The notes: generated by a model from the sequence alone, not told the origin. A DNA stretch of 64,000 nucleotides from Lepidostoma basale (GCA_022606425.2 JAHDVF020000890.1:586501-650500), one strand, 5' to 3'. Shown: positions 52,620 to 62,720, counted from the first letter of the stretch. Program-made: numbers and translations.

Positions 52620-52820
52620 TCAACATGGACCGCCGTTTCCACTCACGCCGCCATGACAGATGCTTTGGGCATCGCGTACATCACGACAGTGCCTCATGTA
52701 TTATGGCGTTATGATCCACTTCAGTGTCAAATAGCAAACAAACAACAGGGCGGCACTAAAAAAATTAGCTAATGAAATTACGGTTAATTCATAACAGTAA
52801 ACACGATTGCACTAAACACG
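52620..52820. other. Low-copy island
   Basis: Moderate GC (ACCGCCGTTTCCACTCACGC at 52630), with TTAGCTAATGAAATTA homeodomain-like cores at 52767-52782. No coding or repeat signal. Confidence 0.3.
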
Positions 52821-52949
52821 ATTGTTTAGTGGTTTTACTTGGATTTATTATATAAATTGTGACAAATTTGTTTCGCCTTGCGAGGGCATTCTCAAACTAC
52901 TGTAGATTAATAATGGAGTTTTACAAAATGAATACCTCAACCATCAATC

Positions 52950-54609
52950 AAGAAATTACGGTTCTAAACGCACGTATGACAAATATACTCGTATCAAGTA
53001 CACTATTGTATAAGAAAATTACAAGACGCTTCTTTTTTAAATGCTACCAAACTTACAATACACAAAAATAATGACATAACTCGCCATTATTTTTGTATAA
53101 AAAAATTACACGCATTGTATTAAATTTATACGCGTACAATTCAATATACTATTTTTTTACTCAAGACACAAATATGTTATAATAACAAATACTAGAATAT
53201 CATGTGTTATATAAATGATATATAAAATAAACAAATTTTTCAGATCTTATAGCTTGGTTTGATATTAATAAAGTTGTCAAACAGAGTTTCGTAACGTCCC
53301 CGTGATTGTTTAATCTATATACATATAAACAAGTGTATGAAAGAGCTAAAAGGGTTGGATGCAGGTGCCAAAATTAATGGAGAGTAAGCAGTAATCTATC
53401 TGTTCTGTGCGAAAAACGCAGTGCTTACAGACACGCTTTAATGATATTAATGCCTAATAAACTTTTAAATATTTGATATTTATGCAAACATTTATTTTAT
53501 ATAAATTTATATTTTAGGGTCAATACACGTTTCACTGTTTGTGAGAATATAATCAAATGACATTTGATTATGATGATTTGATAATAAAATATAATGAGAC
53601 TTCTAGAAAACGGAAGTTTTTTTAAAATATTAAATAATCGAAAGGCACTTAATAATTGTATTGTTACTATATTTGACGAAATCCGAACGGAAGTTAAATA
53701 TTGTATAAATTAATAATTTAATTTTCACTTTAAATGTATTTCACCCGCCACCCCTGCCTACCAGCATAACACGTAATATGATGTGAAAGTCTTTGTACAA
53801 TTGTCTATTGTACACGGCTCGTACGCATTTTACAACTAATCCGGAGCGACGTTCGTTGAAGAAATCAAATAAATCAAGCGGAGGCTGAGATCAGCCGGCT
53901 TGATACATCGTTCAATTGAATATTGTGAGAAGATTTATGTAATTCGCGTGTAAAGAAACCGGTATAGCGAGATAAATTAATCCGAGAATCGAAACAGTAC
54001 CTACACTGCTACATTATGAATTAGATTCGAATTTTAATAAGTAGATCAAATTCAAATTAACTTGTCCAACGTTCGAAACAAGTATTATCTTTTCACATAT
54101 TAAACGTCCACTGCATAATATTAACCCTTATCGGACGCTAGCTTTTTAATATATTGCATATTTAAATTTAAAAAGGCACGGTGTTAGTCGAAATCGAATA
54201 GCTTCATTGGTAATATTCAACCAACAAAGTAATTACGCGCAGATTCCACAGACAACAAAATTCAACATGATTCATCATGTCACCTCACATGTGCCTTACG
54301 ACCGCAGCGACAATGTTCTGCTGTCACGTCAGAGGTGACTTACGTCTGTTAAGGGTTAATATTACCTTATGGAACGGAATGAAATATTTTTATTATTATA
54401 TAGAGTTTTGCACCATTGCTAAACTCCCTAGTAGTGTGTATAACACATTTACCCACATTTTTTTTATTTGATTAGCAGTTTTACACAATTGCTCAAGCAA
54501 CTGCGAATAGAATATTAAATAATTACAAAAATTGATTCGTTGAATGAACAAGTAACCCATATATTTTTCTCCTCCTCTCTTCTCAAAAGACTTACATAAT
54601 AAGAGTTTA
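52950..54609. other. No gene seen
   Basis: 53500-53640 holds a decayed GCCTT-subfamily piece. 53750-54350 is low-copy, moderate-GC. Open frames are short. Confidence 0.35.
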
Positions 54610-55045
54610 AGGCATATATTTGAGAACAGGTAAAATATCAGGAACGCATAAGAAATTGTTCGATTTTAGGAAGATAAGATTCTCTCCGATATCAAAGGTA
54701 TTTATTTCCGAACGCGATATTATGATAAGATACTAATTAATAGCAAGAGTACTTGCTTGCACTTATATGAAAGACGTCAATCTCCGAAGTGACCGTGTTT
54801 AGCAAACTGATTGCTCTCCTCAACGTCATTACCAAAGATAGGTTGATTCTGGCGGTCGTCGGATAAAACAATCTATGCTGGCGCTGTCGCTGTCGAAGAT
54901 ATCTGTACGAAACAAAAAGTCCAATATACTCCATAATCGCTGAGTTTTCGAAATAGCTGAGTTCTCGAAATAGCTGAGTTCTCGAAATAGCTGAGTTCTC
55001 GAAATAGCTGAGTTCTCGAAATAGCTAAGTTCTCAAAATAGCTAT
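54610..55045 (-). repeat. Dispersed repeat F, copy with minisatellite end
   Basis: Parallel to 55377-55812 over GGAACGCAT, TATGAAAGACGTC, GTGACCG.GTT, ATTGCTCT, GGTCG.C and CTGTCG. At its end (54943-55045) the 17-bp unit AGTTCTCGAAATAGCTG repeats about six times, where the other copy has a single CGAGTTCTCGAAATA. Confidence 0.65.
54943..55045 (+). repeat. 17-bp minisatellite, six units
   Basis: Units of AGTTCTCGAAATAGCTG, nearly identical, the last ones with T or A changes. Arises within repeat F. Confidence 0.85.
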
Positions 55046-55376
55046 TAATCTAAAGAAATGAAATAAACGCAATATATTATATAAAGCTTTCTTGCAATTG
55101 GTGTGAAAAAGAAGAACTTAACTACATTTATACGTTATATGTAATAATACGTTATGAAAGTTTTATGAACAAAATAATGAAAGGATCATTTAGATGATTT
55201 GGACACATGGAAAGAATGAATGAAGAAATAATGGTGAAAAGTATATGTAAATGGAACTAGAAATACAGGAAGAGCGAGGAAAAGTGGCACGATCAAATAA
55301 ATCAAATATAGAATGTCGACCACGTGAGGAATCGGAGAAATCGACGTGCGTGCATGATACGATGTATGAATGTTCA

Positions 55377-55812
55377 AATCAAATCCAATCAGTTTATTAA
55401 CTTAAAAGACATTACAAACAGGATAATGTTTAAGGCATCTATTGAGTACAGATAAAATATTATAAAAATACAACATAGTACCAGGAACGCATTAGAGATG
55501 GTTCGATATTAGGAAGACAAGATACTTTCTAAAGTCAAGAGTAGTCTCCTGAACGTACCTTCACTAATATGAAAGACGTCGATTTCTGAGGTGACCGCGT
55601 TCGGCAGACTAATTGCTCTTCCCACCGGTGTCACCAGAGGCAGATTGGTTTTGGTGGCCGGTAGGTAAAATAATCTGTGCTGTCGGATAAATCTATCAGG
55701 GACAAAACGACCAACATCCTCTAGCACGGCCGAGTTCTCGAAATATCCCCTGATTAATTTAAAGAAATGGGTAATGAGATGCCCATATCTTCGAAGCTAT
55801 AATGAATTGAAA
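55377..55812 (-). repeat. Dispersed repeat F, complete-looking insert
   Basis: Borders are fixed by the interrupted family A frame. On the minus strand the 3' end is AATAAACTGATTGGATTTGA(TTTG). Length 436 bp. No coding. This gives the best borders for repeat F. Confidence 0.7.
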
Positions 55813-55861
55813 TGTTGAGGAATCGAGAGAAGTATGTCAGGAAAGAAAAGTGTGGCAGTCC

Positions 55862-56033
55862 ATGATTCTCGTGACATGTGATAGGTAGCCAATCTATCGC
55901 CATTTTTATTGTCACGTGAATTCTACACCAGACCAAAGACAGTGTGACAATCACACTGCCATCGCCGGGAATCGAACCCAGGACCTTCAGCATGGAAGTC
56001 AGAGCTCGTAACCACTCTGCCACGAAGGTCGTG
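55862..56033 (-). repeat. SINE-1 copy, complete head and body
   Basis: A box CTTCGTGGCAGAGTGGTTA at about 56009-56027, B box GGTTCGATTCCC at about 55971. Ends GATAGGTAGCC..CTATCACATGTCACGAGAATC in reverse reading. Confidence 0.8.
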
Positions 56034-56056
56034 ATGGTTAGTTAGTTAGTTAAGAA

Positions 56057-56807
56057 GTATCTCTCACGCCATGTGCCCCTATTATAAAACGTAACAAAAC
56101 GGTCCGCTTACATGACAAAATCATGTAACTTCGTGTCACTCCCCCGAGTCACAAATTAATGGAGGAGGCAGAAGCATTAGGCAAATTCGTTCTTAATTAA
56201 TAAACTTTTTTATTAAAACAAACAAGTTTCCCCACCCCCGCCCGGGCGAAATCAAACTGGAGGAATTCCCAACATTTTGTTTTTAAAAAAAGAACGCTAT
56301 TTAAGTAAAGGCAGACCTTTAACATCAATTTAATCAATTCCGAAAAGCGGGAATCCCGCCAACCGGGGCGTACTCTCGATATGAAAATATTAATCAACTT
56401 GTTCTTTTCAAATATTTCCAGAGTAACTGAAACTCCGAGCGGTTCTTCTGGATGCTCCACTATAAGTCTTCATTGGCAAATAAATCGAGAAAATTGTACA
56501 CGGTATGTAAGCAATTCACTTAGAATTATTTATTGCCAACTATCAATTACTAGAAATTTATCGTAATATATTTTTTTTAAATAAATGTATACGTATACAT
56601 AAATGTGGCAATATTTCTCTTCTATGTGCCCATTTACTAAGATAAATAGGGGCCAAGGAAAGTGCCTCCAAGTGTGGTGTTACTATAACGCGGGACCCCT
56701 GGAAACGATAAAATAACGGCCAAACCTTCCACCAAAATGCCAAGAGAAAAGACAAGACGAAGAAGAAAATATGCACAATTACATATTATTTAATCAAAAG
56801 AGATGTT
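56057..56807. other. No gene seen
   Basis: Low-copy spacer; 87-codon minus frame (56460-56197) with no motif. Confidence 0.35.
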
Positions 56808-56970
56808 AAGGATACGTGGAAAGAATGAATGCAGAAAGAATATTTCTTCTTCATTCGTTTTATCTCTGCTAATCATGGTCCATGGAGCTAATGTAACTGA
56901 CAAAATGCCTTAAATCCTCTGTGTTCTCCGCAGCCCGCATCGCCGAATAAAGGTCTCCCTCGGTCATCTT
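56808..56970. pseudogene. Family A scrap (plus) and family D relic (minus)
   Basis: 56808-56842 (TGGAAAGAATGAATGCAGAA) is the ERMNAER part of family A. 56850-56970 minus reads GDLYSAMRAAENTEDLRHFV then SYISSMDHD, parallel to 22385-22515. Confidence 0.45.
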
Positions 56971-57218
56971 ACGCCCGTAGCACACGGCAGCGAAAGCGAA
57001 GCGGATGCGAATCTCTAGCGAATATAAAATCTCTGTATATCATGTTTTTGAGGAAATCTGTCGACCCGTACGAACTTGTTGCGGACGTCTGACGAACTTA
57101 ATTCGGCCCGCTTTCGTTCCGCGTGCTGTGTGCAATGACTCATTTAAAAACACACGAGTTTCGCCATTCTCTAGAGTTTCGCGTCAGCTTCGCTTTCGCT
57201 GCAATGTGACACGGGCGT
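56971..57218. mobile_element. MITE with 32-bp imperfect terminal inverted repeats
   Basis: ACGCCCGT..CACA..GCAGCGAAAGCGAAGC at 56971-57002 opposes its complement at 57187-57218 (4-5 mismatches). GC- and CpG-rich, 248 bp, no ORF of note. Left flank ends TT(A), right flank TTT; a TWA target duplication is possible but not clear. Confidence 0.65.
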
Positions 57219-57369
57219 TTATCTGGTCACACCATCGCTCAGCAGATCTGTCTCTACTTCTTTTGCCTGAAACACTCCCTATGACAATATTTTTTAAAAG
57301 ATATATATGTTAACTTACGATTAATAAACACCCGAAGTTTGCATATTAACTGTTAAATAACGAAGTAAA

Positions 57370-57730
57370 ATTAATAAATATTATCACTTAGATAGTATGG
57401 ACATATGGAAAGAACGAATGAGAGATGAATGGTTAAAAAATTGTATACAAACAGTGTGAATGGAAAAAGAAGCCTAGGACTAATTTACTAAAATGAAACA
57501 CATTCGACATCACAAATACTGTCTAAATAAAGACAAAAGTGGAAGTAGTTAAAAAAACATCGTTTTATTTAATTATTATCACAAATACTGACGAGAGTGC
57601 GTGTTACGATATATGAATGTAGAGAAAGCTCGAGATCGTATGTCAGGATAGAACAGTGTGGCGCTCCATCCTCTTTGCATATCCCTCCCGGGAAACGGTG
57701 TGATCGTTAGACATTTAGTTAGGTAACTAA
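57370..57730 (+). pseudogene. Family A relic interrupted by a 56-bp hammerhead-family insertion
   Basis: Family A pieces: YGHMERTNER.., MVKKLYTNSVNGK (57385-57470), then after the insert RECVLRYMNVE.A, CQDRTVWRSIL, ..SRETV and a GTTAG-type tail at 57707-57725. The insert is flanked by 13-bp duplications. Confidence 0.6.
57509..57590 (+). mobile_element. 56-bp insertion of hammerhead-family 3' segment with 13-bp target duplication
   Basis: ATCACAAATACTG at 57509-57521 and 57578-57590 flanks TCTAAATAAAGACAAAAGTG.. (57522-57577), which is the sequence directly after the predicted cleavage site in the copies at 4466-4560 (GCTGTC^GAAATAAAGAC) and 37057. It ends CATCGTTTTATTTAATTATT. Confidence 0.7.
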
Positions 57731-57767
57731 TGATCGCAATAAGGCAAGAAACTGATTTACCCGACAA

Positions 57768-57880
57768 AACCGTGGCACGATCAAATCAATCAAATTTTAT
57801 AATAAATGTCAGCCAGTATGCTGAAGAGGCGACGAAGTATGTCAGAATAGAACAATGCGGAGATCCATCATCATGAAAAA
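57768..57880 (+). pseudogene. Second family A scrap
   Basis: GTGGCACGATCAAATCAATC, then AATGTCAGCCAGTATGCTGAAG and TATGTCAGAATAGAACAATG correspond to WHDQINQIL and EEAREVCQDRT blocks. Confidence 0.45.
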
Positions 57881-58554
57881 ATATATTTGTAAACAAAATT
57901 TATTATAAAAATGAAAATGTTGTTATTCCATACTTTAACTATTATAACAATACAATCGGCTTCGACCAACGTTGCTACACCAAGAACATGATTGAACGAA
58001 ATTTATGTGTAGTACATTAATATCAAAATAAAATAAAAATTGTACATAGAAGAAGGTTGGGTCACAACAGAAACATGTTTATTAACATTTTAAATTGAAA
58101 TTTCTTGGTAGTTTAATTGAAATTTCTTGGTAGTTTAAATGAAATTTCTTGTGGTGTTAACACAAGTGGAAGCACACTAAATATGTAATAATAAAGAAAT
58201 TTTGTATCAACTTTTTTTTTTCTCTATTTAACGTGTCTATTAAAAGAAAATGAAAATGTCGTAAAAATACGAAGTGTAATTATATTTATTCAAACAATTG
58301 TATTAATTTATTTTCTATTGTAGACAAAAAAATTAGGTAAATCATTATTGCATGTGTAGGAAAACAATTACGCAAGTATAGAAACAATAAAAATTGCAAC
58401 AAAGTAAAATATTAAATTTTACACTATTTTACACATATTTTGTATAAATATTTTATAAATCAATTCACCCATTTAAACAGAAAATTAAACATTGTAAAAG
58501 TGTGCAAACATAAAAAAAAATATTTTGGAAAATAAGTAATTAACACCGAATCTG
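57881..58554. other. No gene; three-unit 23-bp tandem repeat
   Basis: 58093-58150 contains GAAATTTCTTGGTAGTTTAA three times (last unit diverged). The rest is AT-rich spacer. Confidence 0.6.
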
Positions 58555-58780
58555 GGCAACGTCACCCTGGAACAATCTTCCCGTAGACCTCAAATGTATT
58601 GAGAACCCGTCGAAGTTTAGATCGAGACTCAAAACGCAACTTTTGAAAATACTATCTTGATGAAAATGTTGATCTACTGCGTCAGTTGCAGCCTCATAAA
58701 ATGGATCATTTTCTACAGCGCCCTTGAGTTACGAGTATAAATCATCAAATTTATTTATTATCATTATTATATTAAGTATT
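58555..58780 (+). pseudogene. Family G (CR1/L2-like) 3' end
   Basis: WNNLPVDLKCIENPSKFRSR and LKTQLLKILS before a stop at about 58661, a short 3' UTR with TGATCTACTGCGTCAG and ACAGCGCCCTTGAG, then an ATT-rich tail at 58755-58775. Direct comparator for 42825-43412. Confidence 0.7.
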
Positions 58781-58904
58781 TTATTAATATACGAGTTTCA
58801 AGCTGTGATCACTGTGGAGTTTCATAATGAAGATTTTTTTTATTTACTATTATTTTCCACTTAAGAGTTGATTTTTCTCAAAAATGTTTATATCGTTCTC
58901 CCGA

Positions 58905-58960
58905 TGATGAAGGTACCTTTACGAGGTACCTTCATCATTCGTATACATGTATTCCTTCGA
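58905..58960. repeat. GAAGG-subfamily hammerhead relic with a 14-bp hairpin
   Basis: CCGATGATGAAGGTACC then TTTACGA then GGTACCTTCATCAT: the 5' half of the unit is followed by its own inverted copy (stem 58913-58926 with 58934-58947). GAAA remains at 58959. Confidence 0.5.
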
Positions 58961-59828
58961 AATTTAATGAGAAAATAAAATCAAGAGGAAAAAACAGTGT
59001 TTTAATTTATGGGGGAAAAATGTATTTTAATATATCATATCAATCAGTTAAATTCAATCATGATAAGAAATCAAGCATTGTTAATTTTGCGAAAAGATTA
59101 AATTAACTTGGAAATCCTATTGCGATCCCCGTTTTTGAGAAAGTTATTAAGGCTGACGGCATAAAATAAAAAATGTTGACGATTAGATTCTTTATTGCCT
59201 AATGTCCTGGCACGGGATTTGATTGTTGCCTATTCCTGCCTAACACGAAACATTTAATTTAAAAAAGGAATAAAGAGAACGAGGCTGGATATAATATATA
59301 TATAAACGCACGTAGACGAAGTAGGCTCGCACCGAGTACAGACTTCCGTTTAAAGAGAAAATTAAATTATGTCCAAAGTCAGTACAGAACCGGCTAATTT
59401 GATTAAAATATAAGCGAGCGTCCCATAAGAATCGCGGAGGCTTTATTCAGACTTCACAAAATGGCCTGTTAACCCATTTGACCCGGTACGATCCAGGAAT
59501 TAAGGAAACTGGATAAAATGACAAAACAATAAATTAATATTTTTTTAAACACGTACACACACCTGATAAATACTGAATATATTTTTTAATATTCATGTTC
59601 TATGATCGTTAAAGATTAACAGCTCATCCTATGGCCTGTGTTTAATTAAAGCGATACTAAACAATGTTTTAACACAAAACTGTGTCGCATTAAAGCAAAA
59701 AACGTAAAATTGCTTTTTTGTATTAATACATTTAATACAAAATAATACATTTTTGATTTATAAATATATGTAAAAAAAAAACGATACAAGATTCACTTGA
59801 ATAATAAAAACTGAGTTCTTATATTGGC
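58961..59828. other. No gene seen
   Basis: 59160-59520 is a low-copy, somewhat GC-richer stretch. No coding. Confidence 0.35.
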
Positions 59829-59860
59829 CTGATGAAGCTTGAGTACAAACGAAACTATTT
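59829..59860 (+). ncRNA. Hammerhead-like motif, UU-cleavage subfamily, intact core
   Basis: CTGATGA, A, GCTTG-AGTA-CAAAC (one C-A mismatch), GAAA, CTAT(TT). The helix III palindrome CTAG has become CTAT. Continues GGTTTCGTATGAAGC as in relatives, then GTGGCATTATTAAAATTA(TTT) shared with 19755. Confidence 0.6.
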
Positions 59861-59926
59861 GGTTTCGTATGAAGCACTTTTTTTGGTGTGGCATTATTAA
59901 AATTATTTCAAAGATGTCATTTTTTT

Positions 59927-60150
59927 TTGGAAACAGATTATGGTGATCGAGGTGTTTACAGGACTTATGACATGTCATTGGTTGGGTTAAGCGATAGCTT
60001 TATATAATACAACATTCCCCATTCCACCCTTCTTACGACCACCACGTCTAACAAATTTTTGAAAGATGTATATATGCTAATATGTTGAGGAACACTTCAC
60101 ATATTTTTATTCAATCTACACTAGCGCCATCTATTAAGATTAGGTGTAAG
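59927..60150 (-). repeat. Dispersed 210-bp repeat K, copy 2
   Basis: Inverted match of 18865-19076 over its whole length. Lies between two outward-placed hammerhead-like motifs (59829 plus, 60309 minus). Confidence 0.6.
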
Positions 60151-60308
60151 AATTAAGCAGAAAATCTTTATTATTATTTATATACATATATATTTTTTTT
60201 GTTTTCATTACTTGAGTTCATTGCTTTTTATTTTTGTATCAAACCAACAGGGTTTTTTTTTGTTTTCATTACTTGAGTTCGTTGCATATTTATTTTTGTA
60301 TCAAAACC

Positions 60309-60345
60309 TACCGGTTTCGTCCCCACCGGAACTTCGTTAGGGTTT
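60309..60345 (-). ncRNA. Hammerhead-like motif, UU-cleavage subfamily
   Basis: Minus strand: CTAACGA (G5 to A), A, GTTCC-GGTG-GGGAC, GAAA, palindromic CCGG, UA. Helix I AAACC/GGUUU is 5 bp and perfect, a compensated change relative to 9605. Confidence 0.55.
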
Positions 60346-60770
60346 CAAAAACGGATAGAAATCAAATTAACCAAAATAAAGTGGTGTTAAAACAAAGTAT
60401 ACGAGTGTTTCAAATTATTTTAAATTTATTAGTTTAAGATGTTGTATAATTACCATACCCTGAGTTAATACAATACACATTTTAATTTTATTTTATTGAT
60501 GTGAAAGTTTTGGAATCTCTTCTGTATTCTTTAATCGCCGTTACGATCATATTATTCGCGGCTGGGAAGCAATGAAACAGTATTAAGCGCGCTGAGTAAT
60601 TTATGCCAATTTACCTACCTGCTGCTTCCTGCTTTCATCTTTTCATTTAATGAAACGCGGTTCGAAAAGACACCCAGGGATGTACATTTATCAGTTTTTT
60701 GTGTAACATCTATTTTACAGTCAGCCTTCTCGAATACCCCTGAGAAGTTAAATGTTAAAAATAGTAATGT
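60346..60770. other. No gene seen
   Basis: Duplicated TTTTGTTTTCATTACTTGAG at 60197 and 60258 just upstream marks a 60-bp local duplication. Otherwise spacer. Confidence 0.4.
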
Positions 60771-61400
60771 ATGTGTGGATACTCTGTGTATGATAGAGTG
60801 TCGAATGAAAATATAAGAAGTGAATGCGGTGCGAATGATGGTGTCATGCACAAAATAATGAAAGAATCATTAAGATGTTTTTTTTTTTTTTACTTGATTG
60901 TCTTTGTGTCTTAATGTCTCGATTTTTTAATTGTTCAAGACGGTGTAAGCTAAGTTGGAAAGAGTGTCTTTGTGTGCGATTTTATCTTAGTGTTTGTAAG
61001 TGTGCCTGGCTTGTGATTCCATGGGCTAGCTACCTAGCATCCCGACATTCGTCTGACAGCTGAAGGAACCATGGAAAACCTCCGCTGGGATGCGGTGTCG
61101 GATGCATTAAGATGGTTTGGACATATGGAAAGAATGAATGAAGAAAGAATGGTAAAAAAATTATATGTTAACGATGTAAATGGAACCAGAAATAGAGGAA
61201 GACCGAGGAAAACGTGGCACGATCAAATAAATCAAATATTGAATATCGGCCATGTGAGGAGTCAGAGAAATCGACGCGCGTGCATGACACGATGTATGAA
61301 TGTTGAGGAAGCGAGAGAAATATGTCAGGAAAGAAAAGTGGGGCAGTCCATTCTTTCTGCCTACCCCTTCGGGAAGACGGCGTGATGGTTAGTTAGTTAG
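60771..61400 (+). pseudogene. Family A non-LTR ORF2 tail, interrupted by a poly(A)-tailed insert
   Basis: First part 60771-60877: DRVSNENIRSECGANDGVMH then KIMKESLRC. Second part 61105-61383: LRWFGHMERMNEERMVKKLY, VNDVNGTRNRGRPRKTWHDQ, INQILNIGHVRSQRNRRACM, TRCMNVEEAREICQERK, SAYPFGKTA, stop, then GTTAGTTAGTTAGTTAG (61386-61405), the element's 3' tail. Together this is the cleanest family A copy. A 227-bp retroinsert splits it. Confidence 0.8.
60878..61104 (-). mobile_element. 227-bp polyadenylated retroinsert
   Basis: CATTAAGATG occurs at 60868-60877 and 61105-61114, a 10-bp target duplication. The insert starts on the plus strand with 14 Ts, so on the minus strand it ends in a poly(A). Its body (GAGGTTTTCCATGGTTCCTT.., CAGACGAATGTCGGGATGCT) has no tRNA boxes that I can see; a 5'-truncated non-LTR 3' UTR or a processed transcript. 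No second copy in the window. Confidence 0.75.
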
Positions 61401-61409
61401 TTAGTAATA

Positions 61410-61794
61410 TAAAAAACTCAGCATAAATTCACTAGCATATTTTCAAAAGACAACTCCACTCCAAAATGTAACTTTGTCTCAAATTGCAGCTTGTCCACAG
61501 CAAGACAGTTTTCAATTAAAAGCAGCTTTGAAGAGTAAATTAAAAACTTTATATACTATACTAATATTATGTAGTTAAAAACACTTTACGTAAAATTAAT
61601 AAACTGTGTAAGACCCGTTATTACTCTGAGAATCTTTCTGACAAAATGCAATGATGACTACACGTCGTGTGACTTTATATTTGATTGAAGTTATTACAAA
61701 TTATTTACCCACAGTTAAAAAGTGTAGTATAAATATTATATTTATTGCACAAGTAATGCAATCTAGTCAAGATGTAAACTGGAGTAAATATTTA
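61410..61794. other. No gene seen
   Basis: AT-rich spacer. Confidence 0.4.
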
Positions 61795-62041
61795 TTTCGT
61801 TTTTAGTTTCAATCCTAGGAATTAGTTAGCAGCAAAGTGTAACATTTTTGGTCTAGGTTTTGGGGTGCCATTTTGAACCTAATAACTGTATATAACTTTA
61901 TAGCTATTGATTCTCATGACATGTGACAGGTCGCTAATCTATCACCATTTTATTGTCACGTAAATTCTACACCAGACAAAAGACTGTGTGACAATCACGC
62001 TGCCATCGCCGGGAATCTAACCCGAGATCTTCCGTGTACCA
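61795..62041 (-). repeat. SINE-1, head-truncated
   Basis: Tail from CAATCCTAGGAATTAGTTAG (61810) through body to a mutated B box (GGTTAGATTCCC). The A-box end is cut at about 62041. Confidence 0.65.
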
Positions 62042-62194
62042 CTTAGAGGGATTCGAAATGTGGCTTCACAGTAAAGTGCTTCGTATACCGTGGAAAATAT
62101 TAATGTACAATTCAAAAGCCGTGAGGAGAACCAATTAGAAAACCAACAGGGAGTTATCGAAATTCATTAAGTTTCGTAAATTTTCATATCTAGA

Positions 62195-62312
62195 TCACAA
62201 ACTTCGTAAAGACAAATATAAGATCCTACTTATGATAATGGGTAAGATTGAATGACGACGTGGATATGGCAGAAAGCAAACGTCTTGGCTGCGTAATATT
62301 AAATACTAGACA
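62195..62312 (+). pseudogene. Family E fragment
   Basis: LRKDKYKILLMIMGKIE, stop, RRGYGRKQTSWLRNIKY; matches LRGEKYHLFRLILMGKVEGR at 16905-17165. Confidence 0.5.
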
Positions 62313-62484
62313 GAAACGAAAAGCGCGGGGAATTTATTTTGGCGCAAGATAGTAGTACCTTTACAAGTAACCTAACCTAACAAAACACAAGAAGTTTAAC
62401 CTAACCCAACATGACACAAGAAGAATGATAATATATAATATTAATATAAATATAAAAAACAAAAATCCCGATGTCATCAAGTAA

Positions 62485-62720
62485 GTGTATGAGATTATTT
62501 TGAATACAAGAGAGGGAGAGGAATGGTTCTTTGAATTTTGTTCTGATTATTGTTGTATAACGTGGGTGTATTGGTATTGTCAATTGTTAATATTAAACGT
62601 GTGTGGAAAACTTATTTAAATTAAAAGTTAAAATTTACTGATTGCGATTGTACAATGAACCGAGTTTTTAAAGGGTAGAAAATTTTTACTTCCGTGAATA
62701 TTTCAAGGGTTAGAACTAGT
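62485..62720 (+). repeat. Dispersed repeat, pair with 2635-2930
   Basis: Collinear landmarks listed at 2635; an internal block differs in length. Same orientation, 60 kb apart. Confidence 0.55.

Larger units (their letters stand above)
55150..56056 (+). mobile_element. Nested stack: family A copy interrupted by repeat F and SINE-1
   Basis: Family A coding DNA runs 55155-55376 (MNKIMKGSF, FGHMERMNEEIM, GRARKSGTIK.., RACMIRCMNV with breaks), stops at a 436-bp repeat F insert (55377-55812) and resumes at 55813-55861 (VEESREVCQERKVWQS). It then meets SINE-1 (55862-56033, minus), which replaces the last ~30 coding bases, before the element's own GTTAGTTAGTTAG tail (56036-56052). AATGTT flanks the repeat F insert on both sides. 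Confidence 0.75.

Noticed and set aside
62365..62411. AACCTAACCTAAC strings, like insect telomeric TTAGG repeats (also near 8207)
   Set aside because: Only two or three units with other sequence between; far too short for a telomeric array or a TRAS/SART target.
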